Shown: piece by piece, positions 20,664 through 29,344 of the stretch | How positions within the stretch are numbered: the stretch's first letter is position 1 | Layout of the letters: every line of letters starts with the position of its first letter | Source: an uncultured Propionibacteriaceae bacterium | GTDB lineage: Bacteria > Actinomycetota > Actinomycetes > Propionibacteriales > Propionibacteriaceae | Assembly: GCA_937965785.1 (NCBI GenBank) | Contig: CALCKT010000047.1 | Span: 30,311 to 94,310, forward strand | Length of the DNA stretch: 64,000 bases | Direction of reading: 5' to 3' | Made by a program: the position numbers and the translations under genes | Notes under the pieces: model-generated | What the model was told of the DNA's origin: nothing | The model's input: only the letters and a program-made list of their open reading frames with translations | The model's database searches: none

Positions 20664-22208
20664 GTGACCTCTGGTTCGAGCTCCGAACAGGCTCCGAAGA
20701 CCACCCGTAGTCGCGCGAGGAAGACCGCCACCGAAACCGTGGAGAAGGAAACCGAGCCCACCACGAAGCGCACCCGCGCCACGAAGGCCGCGAAATCCGA
20801 GGACAAGGAGAAGACGACCGGAACCAGGACCACCGCAGCCAAAACCGCCGCCTCGGCGACGGCCAAGAGCAAGGCCGCGGGAACCAAAACCACCGCATCG
20901 AAGGCAACCAAGACCAAGACCGCCGCAACCAGGACCGCGAAGGCCACGGGCGGGACGACCGGCACCAAGAGCACCAAGGCAGCCGCGAAGACCACCAAGA
21001 CCGCAACCACCAAACCAACCCGTTCCCGGGCGAAGTCGAAGGCGGATGTGGAGGATGCCGAACCGACCATTGCGCAGCTCACGTCGGGGGAGATCGAGGT
21101 CGAGGTGCAGCGCGACGGCAACGATGTCGTGTTGAAGGTCGGGGGCAAGAAACGTTCCCTCGACGAGGTGGACGACTCCCAGTTCGTGGAGGAGAAGGAA
21201 GCCACCCTCGAGAAGGAGCTCGTCGAGGAGGAGGGCTTCTCCCTCTCGGACCAGGACGACGCCGACGAACCGGAACAGCAGGTCGTCTCGGCCGGCGCGA
21301 CCGCCGACCCCGTCAAGGACTACCTCAAACAGATCGGCAAGGTCGCCCTCCTCAACGCCGTCCAGGAGGTGGAGCTGGCCAAACGGATCGAGGCCGGGCT
21401 CTTCGCGGAGGAACGGATCGCGGATGTCGAGAACCCCGTTCTCCCGGAGGACCTCGAGGACTTCGAGTGGATCGCGAACGACGGGCGCAACGCCAAGAAC
21501 CACCTTCTCGAGGCGAACCTGCGGCTCGTCGTCTCCCTGGCCAAGCGTTACACGGGCCGCGGGATGCTGTTCCTCGACCTGATCCAGGAGGGCAACCTGG
21601 GTCTGATCCGCGCCGTGGAGAAGTTCGACTACACCAAGGGCTACAAGTTCTCCACCTACGCCACCTGGTGGATCAAGCAGGCCATCACCCGGGCCATGGC
21701 CGATCAGGCCCGCACCATCCGCATCCCCGTCCACATGGTGGAGGTCATCAACAAACTGGCCCGCGTGCAGCGGCAGATGCTGCAGGACCTCGGCCGGGAA
21801 CCAACCCCGGAGGAGCTGGCGAAGGAACTCGACATGACCCCGGAGAAGGTGGTCGAGGTTCAGAAATACGGGCGCGAACCCATCTCCCTGCACACCCCGC
21901 TCGGTGAGGACGGCGACTCCGAGTTCGGTGACCTCATCGAGGACTCCGAGGCGGTCGTGCCCGCGGACGCGGTGAACTTCACCCTGCTGCAGGAACAGCT
22001 CAACGACGTCCTGGACACTCTCTCCGAACGGGAGGCGGGTGTGGTCTCGATGCGTTTCGGGCTCACCGACGGCCAGCCGAAGACCCTCGACGAGATCGGC
22101 AAGGTCTACGGGGTGACGCGGGAACGTATCCGCCAGATCGAGTCGAAGACCATGAGCAAGCTGCGGCACCCGTCACGTTCCCAGGTGCTTCGCGACTACC
22201 TCGACTGA
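20664..22208 (+). CDS. sigA: Primary sigma factor SigA/RpoD (HrdB type)
   Basis: The housekeeping sigma factor of RNA polymerase. The 514-residue protein has a long N-terminal region (about 1-214), of which residues about 15-130 are Lys/Ala/Thr-rich repeats; then region 1.2 (DPVKDYLKQIGKVALLN), region 2 (HLLEANLRLVVSLAKRYTGRGM, FLDLIQEGNLGLIRAVEKFD), region 3 (TIRIPVHMVEVINK) and region 4 (GVTRERIRQIESKTMSKL). GTG at 20664 is chosen because AGGAGAA (20651-20657) is at ideal distance; a poorly placed ATG at 20646 is the alternative. It is divergent from sigB. Confidence 0.95.
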   Translation: MTSGSSSEQAPKTTRSRARKTATETVEKETEPTTKRTRATKAAKSEDKEKTTGTRTTAAKTAASATAKSKAAGTKTTASKATKTKTAATRTAKATGGTTGTKSTKAAAKTTKTATTKPTRSRAKSKADVEDAEPTIAQLTSGEIEVEVQRDGNDVVLKVGGKKRSLDEVDDSQFVEEKEATLEKELVEEEGFSLSDQDDADEPEQQVVSAGATADPVKDYLKQIGKVALLNAVQEVELAKRIEAGLFAEERIADVENPVLPEDLEDFEWIANDGRNAKNHLLEANLRLVVSLAKRYTGRGMLFLDLIQEGNLGLIRAVEKFDYTKGYKFSTYATWWIKQAITRAMADQARTIRIPVHMVEVINKLARVQRQMLQDLGREPTPEELAKELDMTPEKVVEVQKYGREPISLHTPLGEDGDSEFGDLIEDSEAVVPADAVNFTLLQEQLNDVLDTLSEREAGVVSMRFGLTDGQPKTLDEIGKVYGVTRERIRQIESKTMSKLRHPSRSQVLRDYLD

Positions 22209-22249
22209 ACAACGGCCGCCTGCACTTGGGGGCATGTTAAGGAGAGAAC

Positions 22250-23200
22250 TTGCGAGAAAATCCACGTTCCTTCGAGGACGACACCCCGACCGTGGAGCTG
22301 CCAGCCGTCACGGCGCCGCTGCCCCCGGTGCAGCCGGCTCCAGTCCGGCAGCAGGCGCCGGCGCAGCCACCCCCGACGCAGATGCAGCCGCGGGTGGGGT
22401 CGTGGGCAACCCCGACCGAGGTCGACGCCGTCGCCATTCCCGTTTCCGACAGGCGAGCCCCGGGGCCCCCGGCCGAATCCGAGAAGGAACGCCTGCGGCG
22501 CGAGATGAACGAGTGCCGGCTGGCGGTCTGGGAACGTAGGTTCGTGGCCTGCGTGCGCTGGTTGTATGCGCGTGCCAGGATGGCGGTTTACATCACCGCT
22601 GTCGTGGTGCTGCCGGGACTGCTGTTCCCGCCCGTGAAGGCATACCTGAACTGGGTGATGGTCGCGAACCTGGCCCTGGTGGGTTTCGTCGCGGTTTCCC
22701 TGGTGGCGGGGGAGGTCACCAGCCGGAAACCGCAGTGGCCCTGCATGTTCGGTGCCCTGTTCCGGCTGCTGCTGGTGGGCGGTTTCGCCATAGCCTGCGG
22801 CTACGTCAGCGATGCCGACCCGTGGAAGGAGACGTTCGCTTCGCTGTTGAGCTTCGCCAGGCCCGTCTGGTTGCAGATCCAGGCCTTTCTGGACTACGCA
22901 TCCCTCGATCACGCCGTCTTCATGTGGTTGGGTGTGCTGCTGGCGCACCGCAGCCTCAGGACCCTGGCCGAGGGCGGGAGAATCCACCTGGAGGGCATGT
23001 CACGATTCGGAACCCGGCCCGGCTGGGGTCTGAAGGACTACTACATCGGTCCGGATCCGCGCAGGCAGCAGGGCCGGGTGGACGCCCCCGGCGTTTTCGC
23101 CTACCGCCGGGCGGCGTTCCGTTTCTACCTCGGCCGTTTCTGGGTGCTGCTCAGCAGCGTCTACGTCGTCGTCCTGATTTTCCTGATCGCCTCGGCGTGA
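22250..23200 (+). CDS. Proline-rich N-terminus membrane protein of unknown function
   Basis: A 316-residue protein I do not recognise. Residues 1-75 are disordered and rich in Pro, Gln and Ala; residues 75-105 are a charged helix (SEKERLRREMNECRLAVWERR). Membrane segments are predicted at about 111-129, 135-154, 166-184, 219-235 and 297-315. The C-terminal loop (GWGLKDYYIGPDPRRQQ) is tryptophan/tyrosine-rich. The TTG start at 22250 is supported by AAGGAGAG (22239-22246). It follows sigA by 41 bases and may be read from the same transcript. No catalytic motif is visible. Confidence 0.6.
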   Translation: MRENPRSFEDDTPTVELPAVTAPLPPVQPAPVRQQAPAQPPPTQMQPRVGSWATPTEVDAVAIPVSDRRAPGPPAESEKERLRREMNECRLAVWERRFVACVRWLYARARMAVYITAVVVLPGLLFPPVKAYLNWVMVANLALVGFVAVSLVAGEVTSRKPQWPCMFGALFRLLLVGGFAIACGYVSDADPWKETFASLLSFARPVWLQIQAFLDYASLDHAVFMWLGVLLAHRSLRTLAEGGRIHLEGMSRFGTRPGWGLKDYYIGPDPRRQQGRVDAPGVFAYRRAAFRFYLGRFWVLLSSVYVVVLIFLIASA

Positions 23201-23204
23201 CGGG

Positions 23205-24404
23205 TCACCGGGCCCGGACCGTGGCCACGGCCTTCGCGACGGCCTCCAGGTTGCCGTCGTTTAGGGCCGCGACACACATCCGGCCCTTCTCGGTGCCGTA
23301 GATGCCGTGGTCGCGGCGCAGCGTGAGCATCTGGTCCCGGGACAGACCCGAGTAGCTGAACATGCCGACCTGCTGGGCGATGAAGTCCATGTCCTCGATG
23401 CCCTCGGCCCGCAGCGCATCCACGAGGCGGGTACGCATCTGCTTGATGCGGTCACGCATCCGGCCGAGTTCCTGCTCCCAGGAGGCCCGCTGGGTGGGGT
23501 CACCGAGCACGCTGGCGACGATGGCCGCGCCGTGGGTGGAGGGGTTGGAGTAGTTGGTGCGGATGCAGATCTTCACCTGCGACAGCACACGGGTGGCCTC
23601 CTCCGCGTCCCGGCAGACGATGTGCAGGGCGCCGATGCGTTCGCCGTAGAGCCCGAACGACTTCGAGAACGAGGTCGAGACGAACACCGGCAGCCCGGCC
23701 GCCACGAAGCGGGAGATCACGGCCCCGTCCTCGGCTACCCCGGCCCCGAAACCCTGGTAGGCCATGTCCAGGAACGGGATCAGATCGTGATCCGTGATGA
23801 CCCCGATCACCCGGTCCCACTGCTCGGGGGTCAGGTCGTAGCCGGTGGGGTTGTGGCAGCAGGCGTGCAGCACCACCACGGTGCCCGGCCGCGCCGCCTC
23901 GAGGTCGGCGACCATGCCATCGACATCGATGCCTTTCGCCTCGGCGTCGTAGTAGCGGTATGTGCCGACGGTGAAACCGGCGCGGGTGAAGATCGCCCGG
24001 TGGTTCTCCCACGACGGATCCGAGATCAGCACGGGGGAGCCGGGGCTCAGGGTCGCGATGAAATCGGCGCCGACCTTCAGGGCACCGGTGCCACCCAGGC
24101 TCTGCGCCGTGGCGATGCGGCCCTGCGCGACTGCGGGGGAATCGGCGCCGAAGACCAGTTCCCGCACCAGGCGGACGTAGTCGGGGAGTCCGTCGATGGG
24201 GAGATAGGCGTGCGGTTTCGCGGCCGCGGCCAGCCGGTCCTCGGCGGCACGGACGCATTCCATCAGCGGCATCCGCCCGTTCTCGTCGAGGTAGACGCCG
24301 ATCCCGAGGTTAACCTTGGAAGTGCGCTCATCCGCTCTGAACGCTTCGTTCAACCCCAGGATCGGATCGGCGGGAGCCAGTTTGACGTCTTCGAAAACGG
24401 ACAT
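23205..24404 (-). CDS. Aromatic amino acid/aspartate aminotransferase (class I, PLP)
   Basis: PLP-dependent fold type I aminotransferase of the AspC/TyrB (Ib) subgroup, moving amino groups between aspartate or aromatic amino acids and 2-oxoglutarate. The 399-residue protein shows HNPTG with Asn185, Asp213 and Tyr216 in FLDMAYQG, and the PLP lysine Lys248 in SFSKSFGLYGER. The C-terminal MFSYSGL/MCVAALN motifs fit the TyrB type. AspC and TyrB specificity cannot be separated by eye. It starts 33 bases after recD on the same strand; a TAGGCT -10 candidate overlaps the recD stop, so it may have its own promoter. Confidence 0.88.
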   Translation of the reverse strand: MSVFEDVKLAPADPILGLNEAFRADERTSKVNLGIGVYLDENGRMPLMECVRAAEDRLAAAAKPHAYLPIDGLPDYVRLVRELVFGADSPAVAQGRIATAQSLGGTGALKVGADFIATLSPGSPVLISDPSWENHRAIFTRAGFTVGTYRYYDAEAKGIDVDGMVADLEAARPGTVVVLHACCHNPTGYDLTPEQWDRVIGVITDHDLIPFLDMAYQGFGAGVAEDGAVISRFVAAGLPVFVSTSFSKSFGLYGERIGALHIVCRDAEEATRVLSQVKICIRTNYSNPSTHGAAIVASVLGDPTQRASWEQELGRMRDRIKQMRTRLVDALRAEGIEDMDFIAQQVGMFSYSGLSRDQMLTLRRDHGIYGTEKGRMCVAALNDGNLEAVAKAVATVRAR

Positions 24405-24437
24405 GCGTGGGCCTCATTTCTGTTCAGCATCCCAAGC

Positions 24438-26192
24438 CTAGCGTTTCGCGTCCCGCGGGCCCGTGGTTCGCACCAGGCCGCTCGCCCGCCGGGCCCGGGT
24501 GCCGACCGCCTTCCGCAGCGCGTCCGGGGAGCCGTACAGCCGAACCCCCGATTCGGCGCGGGTGACGGCCGTGTACAGCAGTTCCCGGGTCAGCAGCGGT
24601 GAACCCGGTGGGGGCAGGATCACGCTGACCCGCTCGAACTGGCTTCCCTGCGACTTGTGGATGGTCATGGCGTGCAGTTCCTGGGCCGCATCCAGCAGCA
24701 GCGGGTTCAACAGCTCCGCGTTTCCACCCCGGTCCACGGCCGCCAGCAGACGCCCGTCGATCTTGATGATCACCGCGACATCACCGTTGCTGACCACATC
24801 TGAATTGCGAGTGACGATCAACGGTTGGCCCGGGTACTGCCCCACATCGGGTGCGTAACCCGGCAGCGTCGCGGCCAGGTGCCTGCGCACCGCCTGCTGC
24901 CAGTGCCCGGTTCCGAAGGGCCCCTCCCGGTGCGCGCAAAGCAACCGGTGACGCTCCAGGGCCCGCACGGCCCGGTTGCCGTCACCCGCCAGCGCGGCGG
25001 CCAGGGCATCGTGGGCGGCGGCCCCGACATCGGCGGCCAGCGCAGGCAGGTCGGCCAGCGGCTCGGTGCCGGTGTACGCGGTCAGCGTGCACGTCTCCGA
25101 TCGTTCCAGCAGCGCCAGACAGCCGTCCGCGTCGCCATCGCGGATGGCCTCGGCCAGCCGGGCCACGTCGTCGAGGTTGCGGTGGCTGCCGCCCAGCTGC
25201 ACCACGGCGGGCCCACCCGGGGAGGTGACCAGGTCCGGGGCGGCGGAGATGTCGGCCAGCACCGCCCCCGCATCCACGGAGGCCAGCTGGTTCGGGTCGC
25301 CGATCAGGACCAGCCGGGTGGAGTCGGCCACCGCATCCAGTAGCCACGACATCAACGTGATCGACACCATCGACGTCTCGTCCACGATCACCACGTCGAA
25401 GGGCAACGGGTTCAGTGCGTCATGGGTGCGTTCCGCGCGACCCGGGACCACGCCGAGGATCCGATGCAGCGTGCCGGCGGTCAGGGCGACCCGTTCCGGG
25501 TGCTGCAACCTGTCGCGCACTGCGGTCTCCAAACGGGTGGCGGCCTTCCCGGTGGGGGCGGTCAGGGCGACGGTGACCGGGCTCCGGCTGGTCAGCGCGT
25601 CGATGATCCGGGAAACCACCGTCGTCTTGCCGGAACCGGGACCGCCCGTTATGACGCTGGTGCGGGCCCGGATGGCCGCCCGGACCGCGGCGTCCTGGGT
25701 GGGGTCGGGAACCATGCCGGGCCCGGGGGCGGGTGGTTCGGGGGAGGGTAGATCCGGCAGTGCGCTGCGACGCCTGAGGCCGGCGGCCAGGTCCCGTTCC
25801 TCTGTGAAGAACCGGTCCAGGTACAGCAGACCATCGACCAGACGGAACGGCCGCGGCCCGGCCTCCGGGCCGGCCACCGCAGGTGAGGCCGCCACCGCCG
25901 CGGCCCAGGCCTGCGGTTCCGGCCAGGGCAGTTCGACGGGTTCCGCCACCGATCCGTCGTCGGTTTCGCCGGGAACGATCAGCTCGGGTGCGCAGGCCAG
26001 GTCCAGGCACACCGACCCCAGGCGCAACTCCCGCACCGTCAGGGCGAGGGCCAGCAGCACCCGGTCGTCGCTCTCCCCGAAGTAGGCGGCCATCCGGCGG
26101 GCCAGGTGGAAATCGGCCACGTGAATCATCCCGGCCTCGGCGAAGGTCCTCAGCAATCCCGTGGCCGCCACGGGAACCTCCGGTCCTCTCAC
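24438..26192 (-). CDS. recD: Exodeoxyribonuclease V alpha subunit RecD
   Basis: Fast 5'-3' SF1B helicase subunit of RecBCD, which processes double-strand DNA ends for recombination. The 584-residue protein has Walker A GGPGSGKTT (183-191), Walker B VDETSM (271-276), GDPNQL, and the C-terminal TIHKSQGSQF and LLYTAVTRA motifs of UvrD/RecD helicases. The GTG at 26192 overlaps the recB stop by four bases (GTGA), fixing the start and indicating translational coupling. It is the third gene of a recC-recB-recD operon. Length agrees with mycobacterial RecD (about 575 aa). Confidence 0.94.
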   Translation of the reverse strand: MRGPEVPVAATGLLRTFAEAGMIHVADFHLARRMAAYFGESDDRVLLALALTVRELRLGSVCLDLACAPELIVPGETDDGSVAEPVELPWPEPQAWAAAVAASPAVAGPEAGPRPFRLVDGLLYLDRFFTEERDLAAGLRRRSALPDLPSPEPPAPGPGMVPDPTQDAAVRAAIRARTSVITGGPGSGKTTVVSRIIDALTSRSPVTVALTAPTGKAATRLETAVRDRLQHPERVALTAGTLHRILGVVPGRAERTHDALNPLPFDVVIVDETSMVSITLMSWLLDAVADSTRLVLIGDPNQLASVDAGAVLADISAAPDLVTSPGGPAVVQLGGSHRNLDDVARLAEAIRDGDADGCLALLERSETCTLTAYTGTEPLADLPALAADVGAAAHDALAAALAGDGNRAVRALERHRLLCAHREGPFGTGHWQQAVRRHLAATLPGYAPDVGQYPGQPLIVTRNSDVVSNGDVAVIIKIDGRLLAAVDRGGNAELLNPLLLDAAQELHAMTIHKSQGSQFERVSVILPPPGSPLLTRELLYTAVTRAESGVRLYGSPDALRKAVGTRARRASGLVRTTGPRDAKR

Positions 26193-29100
26193 CTTCCACC
26201 TCCCAGCAGATCGGAGACCTCGACCACCAGCGCGGCCGGCGGGAACCACTCGAAAACCCCGCAGCGGCCACCCGCCACCACCGGGGTCCCGGGTCCGGCC
26301 ATGCCCCGCACGAACAGATAACCCACCCCACCCAGGTGTTTCCCGGGTGAATAACCGGGCAGCCGCCAGGTCAGGAAACGGTGCAGGGCGGCGCAGTAGA
26401 GCAGCGCCTGCAACGGGTAGTGGGCCTGCATCATGGCCTCCGCCATCGCGGATGGGCCGTAGTGTTCGACGGACAGTTCCTGCTCCGGTGGGACCGGGAG
26501 CCGGTTCGTCTTGTAGTCCACCACCACGAACCTCCCGGAGGGTAATTTCAACACCACGTCGATCGAACCGGTCAGGAAACCCCTCAGCGGAGCGCTGGCG
26601 GTGTCGGTGGCGAGCAGCCGGGCCGGATAGGGGGCGAGCGGGTCGGAGGCGGGCAGGTGCCCGGACATCGCCTCCGCCAGGTCCGCGACCAGACTGGCCG
26701 GGCCGCGATCCCCCAGGGGCAGGTCGAAGTTCAGTTCCGCCAGCCGCTCGGCGACGGGCAGGTCCGCCAGGGCGCCGTCCCACAACCCCCCCAGCGGGGT
26801 TGTGACCACCAGCTGGAGGGCGTCGGCCAGCCGCTGCGCCTGGTCCCGGTCCAGCCCGAAGGCGGGGGCCTCGGCGGCCACCGCCTGCTGCACGTGCCCC
26901 GGATCGCTCCAATCCGCCTGTTCCAGGACCTCGTGGACGAGAGTTCCGAAACGCGCCCCGGCGGGCAGGTCGTTCATGGGGGAGGGGGTGGTGGGGCCGT
27001 CGGTTTCCCCGGGGAGCAGGTCGAGCTCCTCCGGTTCGTCCGGTGCGTTCTCGTGGAGGTTCGCGGTCAGCCCGGAATAGGAGGTGCGACGCCAGTCCTG
27101 GTCGATGTCGCGGGTGAAACGGGCAACCCGGAGCTCCCCGGAACCCGGTTCGGGGGCGGGGACCGGGAGCCCGGACCCCCAGGGGGGTGAGGTGACCGGG
27201 GACAGGTGCACCAGCCCCGGGTCGAAACCGAAAGCGGGGGGCAGCCCGGGATATTCGGGGCGAAGCCGCGGGACCGAGCGGTCGCGGCACAGCAGCGCCG
27301 TCAAGGGCCCCGAGGATGCCCGGCGGTCCATCACGTGCCAGGCGATCGCCAGGTGCTTGGCGCGGGTGAGGCCCACGTAGAGCAGGCGGAGTTCCTCGTC
27401 GCGCGCCTGCCGCCTGGCGACGGCGGCAAGTTCGTCACGGCTGCCGGGGCGGGCACCGACGTGCAGCACCCGCCGGCCGTCCGCGTCCAGGTAGGGGAAG
27501 GCGCCGCGCAGGTTCACCTCGGTGACACTCACCTGCGGCAGCAGCACGATCGGGAACTCCAGGCCCTTCGCCGAGTGCATAGTGCACACCCGCACCGCCG
27601 CCTCGTCGGAGGCCAGGCGGGTGGCCGGTTCGTCCCCGGGGGTGGTGGCCCGGGAAACCAGCCAGGCGTGGAGCCCGTCGAGGTCGGTGGCGTCCGAGCC
27701 GAGCAGCAGTTCACCGACCCGGGTCAGGTCGGCCAGGTGGCGTTCCCCGTCCCCGAGCCGGGCCAAGTGGGGGCCGAGACCCGCCAGCAGCTCACCGACC
27801 AGCGAGGCCACCCCGCCGGCCGCGAAACACCGCGCCAGTTCGTGGACCCGCTGCGACGCGGGGGTTTCGTCGCGCCCGGCCAGCAGATCGGTGGCGGGCA
27901 GGCCGAGCAGCTCACCCAAGGCGGCCTGGAGGATGCGGGCGCGGGTCGGCTGGGCGACGGCGGCGAGCACCGCCAGCCAGTCGGCCACGGCCGGGGAGTC
28001 GAGGGCGGAACCGGGACCGTGCCAGGTGGCGGGCAGGCCCGCAGCGCGCAGCTCGGAGACCAGGGCCAGGCCCCGGCCGCGGGTTCGGGTGAGGATCGCG
28101 ATGTCGTGGGGTCCGACGGGCCGCTCCCCTTCGCCGCTGCGGAATCGCGCCCCGGCCAGCAGCGCCCTCACGTGCGCCACCACGTCTTGTGTCACGGCGC
28201 GTTCCGGGTTTTCGGTGGCCCCGGGGCCGTGTCCGCGCAGCCAGATGCGGGCCTCGGGGGCGGCGTCGAGAACCAGGACCTCCTCATCCGGGGAGCGGGC
28301 GGGGCGCACAGGGGTGACCCGGATGTCCGAATCACCCAGGTAGAGATCCCCGAACAGGTTCGTCACCCCGGCGACCACCCCGGGTTCGCTGCGGTGGTTG
28401 GTCTCCAGGGTGGCGCGGTGCCGGACCACCCGTGTGGCCTCCAGGTAGGAGCCGAGATCCGCGCTGCGGAAACCGTAGATCGACTGTTTGGGATCGCCGA
28501 TCAGCGTGATCATCGCGTCTGCGTCCACGAAGGTGCGCCGCAGGATGGCCCACTGGTCCGGGTCGGTGTCCTGGAACTCATCGACCAGCACGACGGGGAA
28601 GCGACGCCGGAGCTCCGCGCACACCTGCTCGGCAACCGGGGAGCTGGTGACCAGGGACCGCAACCTGCCCGGCAGGTCGTCGAAACTGACCAGCCCCAGG
28701 GCGCGCCGCCGTGCCGTGAAACGGGCCCGCACCCGCTCCTGGAAGTCCAGCAGCTCTTGGTTGGCCGAGGCGAAGGGCAGCCGCGACGGGGCCGCGGTGG
28801 CGGCGACGAGAAGCGCACGGCGCGCGTCCAGCGGCGGGGCCGGATGGTGGAGGTAGCTGGCCAGGTACTCGTCGGTGGCGCACTCACGCACCAGGGTGGA
28901 GACGTCGGCGGTCACCTCGTCGGCGCCGTCCCAGTCACCCAGCACACCCAGGCTCTCCAGCTGTCCCTGGCAGAACGAGTGGATGGTGGTGATCGTCGCG
29001 GTCCCGAAGTGGTCCAGGGCCGCCTGGAGCCGTTCCCGGTGACGTGGGGCGTGGCGACCCGTCCCGAGCAGCCGCGAGACCGGATCCGCGGGTTCGGGCC

Positions 29101-29344
29101 CGCCCGCCAGCAGATCCCCCAGGTCTTTCGCCACGGATGCGATCCGGGAGTGGACGCGGCCCCGCAGTTCCGTGGCGGCCGCGTTGCTGAAGGTGATCAG
29201 CAACAGCTCCCCGATTCCCACCCCCGTCTCGGCGATGTGGCGTGCCGCGAGTCCCGCGATGGTCCAGGTCTTGCCCGTCCCGGCGCTGGCCTCCAGCAGC
29301 ATCGGGCCATCGGGCAGGGGATCGGTGATATCGAACGGAATCAT
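26189..29344 (-). CDS. recB: Exodeoxyribonuclease V beta subunit RecB
   Basis: 3'-5' SF1A helicase plus nuclease subunit of RecBCD. The 1051-residue protein starts with Walker A EASAGTGKT (18-26), has LITFSNAAATELRGR (Ia), LVDEFQDTD (Walker B/DExx), LIGDPKQSIYGFR, and the late motifs RVCTMHSAKGLEFPIV and LRLLYVGLTRAKH. The nuclease domain at the C-terminus is intact, with SIDVVL and VVDYKTNRL supplying the acidic and lysine active-site residues. It is somewhat shorter than E. coli RecB (1180 aa), like mycobacterial forms. The ATG overlaps the recC stop (ATGA) and the stop overlaps recD. Confidence 0.94.
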   Translation of the reverse strand: MIPFDITDPLPDGPMLLEASAGTGKTWTIAGLAARHIAETGVGIGELLLITFSNAAATELRGRVHSRIASVAKDLGDLLAGGPEPADPVSRLLGTGRHAPRHRERLQAALDHFGTATITTIHSFCQGQLESLGVLGDWDGADEVTADVSTLVRECATDEYLASYLHHPAPPLDARRALLVAATAAPSRLPFASANQELLDFQERVRARFTARRRALGLVSFDDLPGRLRSLVTSSPVAEQVCAELRRRFPVVLVDEFQDTDPDQWAILRRTFVDADAMITLIGDPKQSIYGFRSADLGSYLEATRVVRHRATLETNHRSEPGVVAGVTNLFGDLYLGDSDIRVTPVRPARSPDEEVLVLDAAPEARIWLRGHGPGATENPERAVTQDVVAHVRALLAGARFRSGEGERPVGPHDIAILTRTRGRGLALVSELRAAGLPATWHGPGSALDSPAVADWLAVLAAVAQPTRARILQAALGELLGLPATDLLAGRDETPASQRVHELARCFAAGGVASLVGELLAGLGPHLARLGDGERHLADLTRVGELLLGSDATDLDGLHAWLVSRATTPGDEPATRLASDEAAVRVCTMHSAKGLEFPIVLLPQVSVTEVNLRGAFPYLDADGRRVLHVGARPGSRDELAAVARRQARDEELRLLYVGLTRAKHLAIAWHVMDRRASSGPLTALLCRDRSVPRLRPEYPGLPPAFGFDPGLVHLSPVTSPPWGSGLPVPAPEPGSGELRVARFTRDIDQDWRRTSYSGLTANLHENAPDEPEELDLLPGETDGPTTPSPMNDLPAGARFGTLVHEVLEQADWSDPGHVQQAVAAEAPAFGLDRDQAQRLADALQLVVTTPLGGLWDGALADLPVAERLAELNFDLPLGDRGPASLVADLAEAMSGHLPASDPLAPYPARLLATDTASAPLRGFLTGSIDVVLKLPSGRFVVVDYKTNRLPVPPEQELSVEHYGPSAMAEAMMQAHYPLQALLYCAALHRFLTWRLPGYSPGKHLGGVGYLFVRGMAGPGTPVVAGGRCGVFEWFPPAALVVEVSDLLGGGR

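Noticed and set aside
26193..27290. Upstream extension of recD into recB
   Set aside because: The extra residues are Arg/Pro/Gly-rich shadow sequence; the GTG at 26192 coupled to the recB stop gives normal RecD length.
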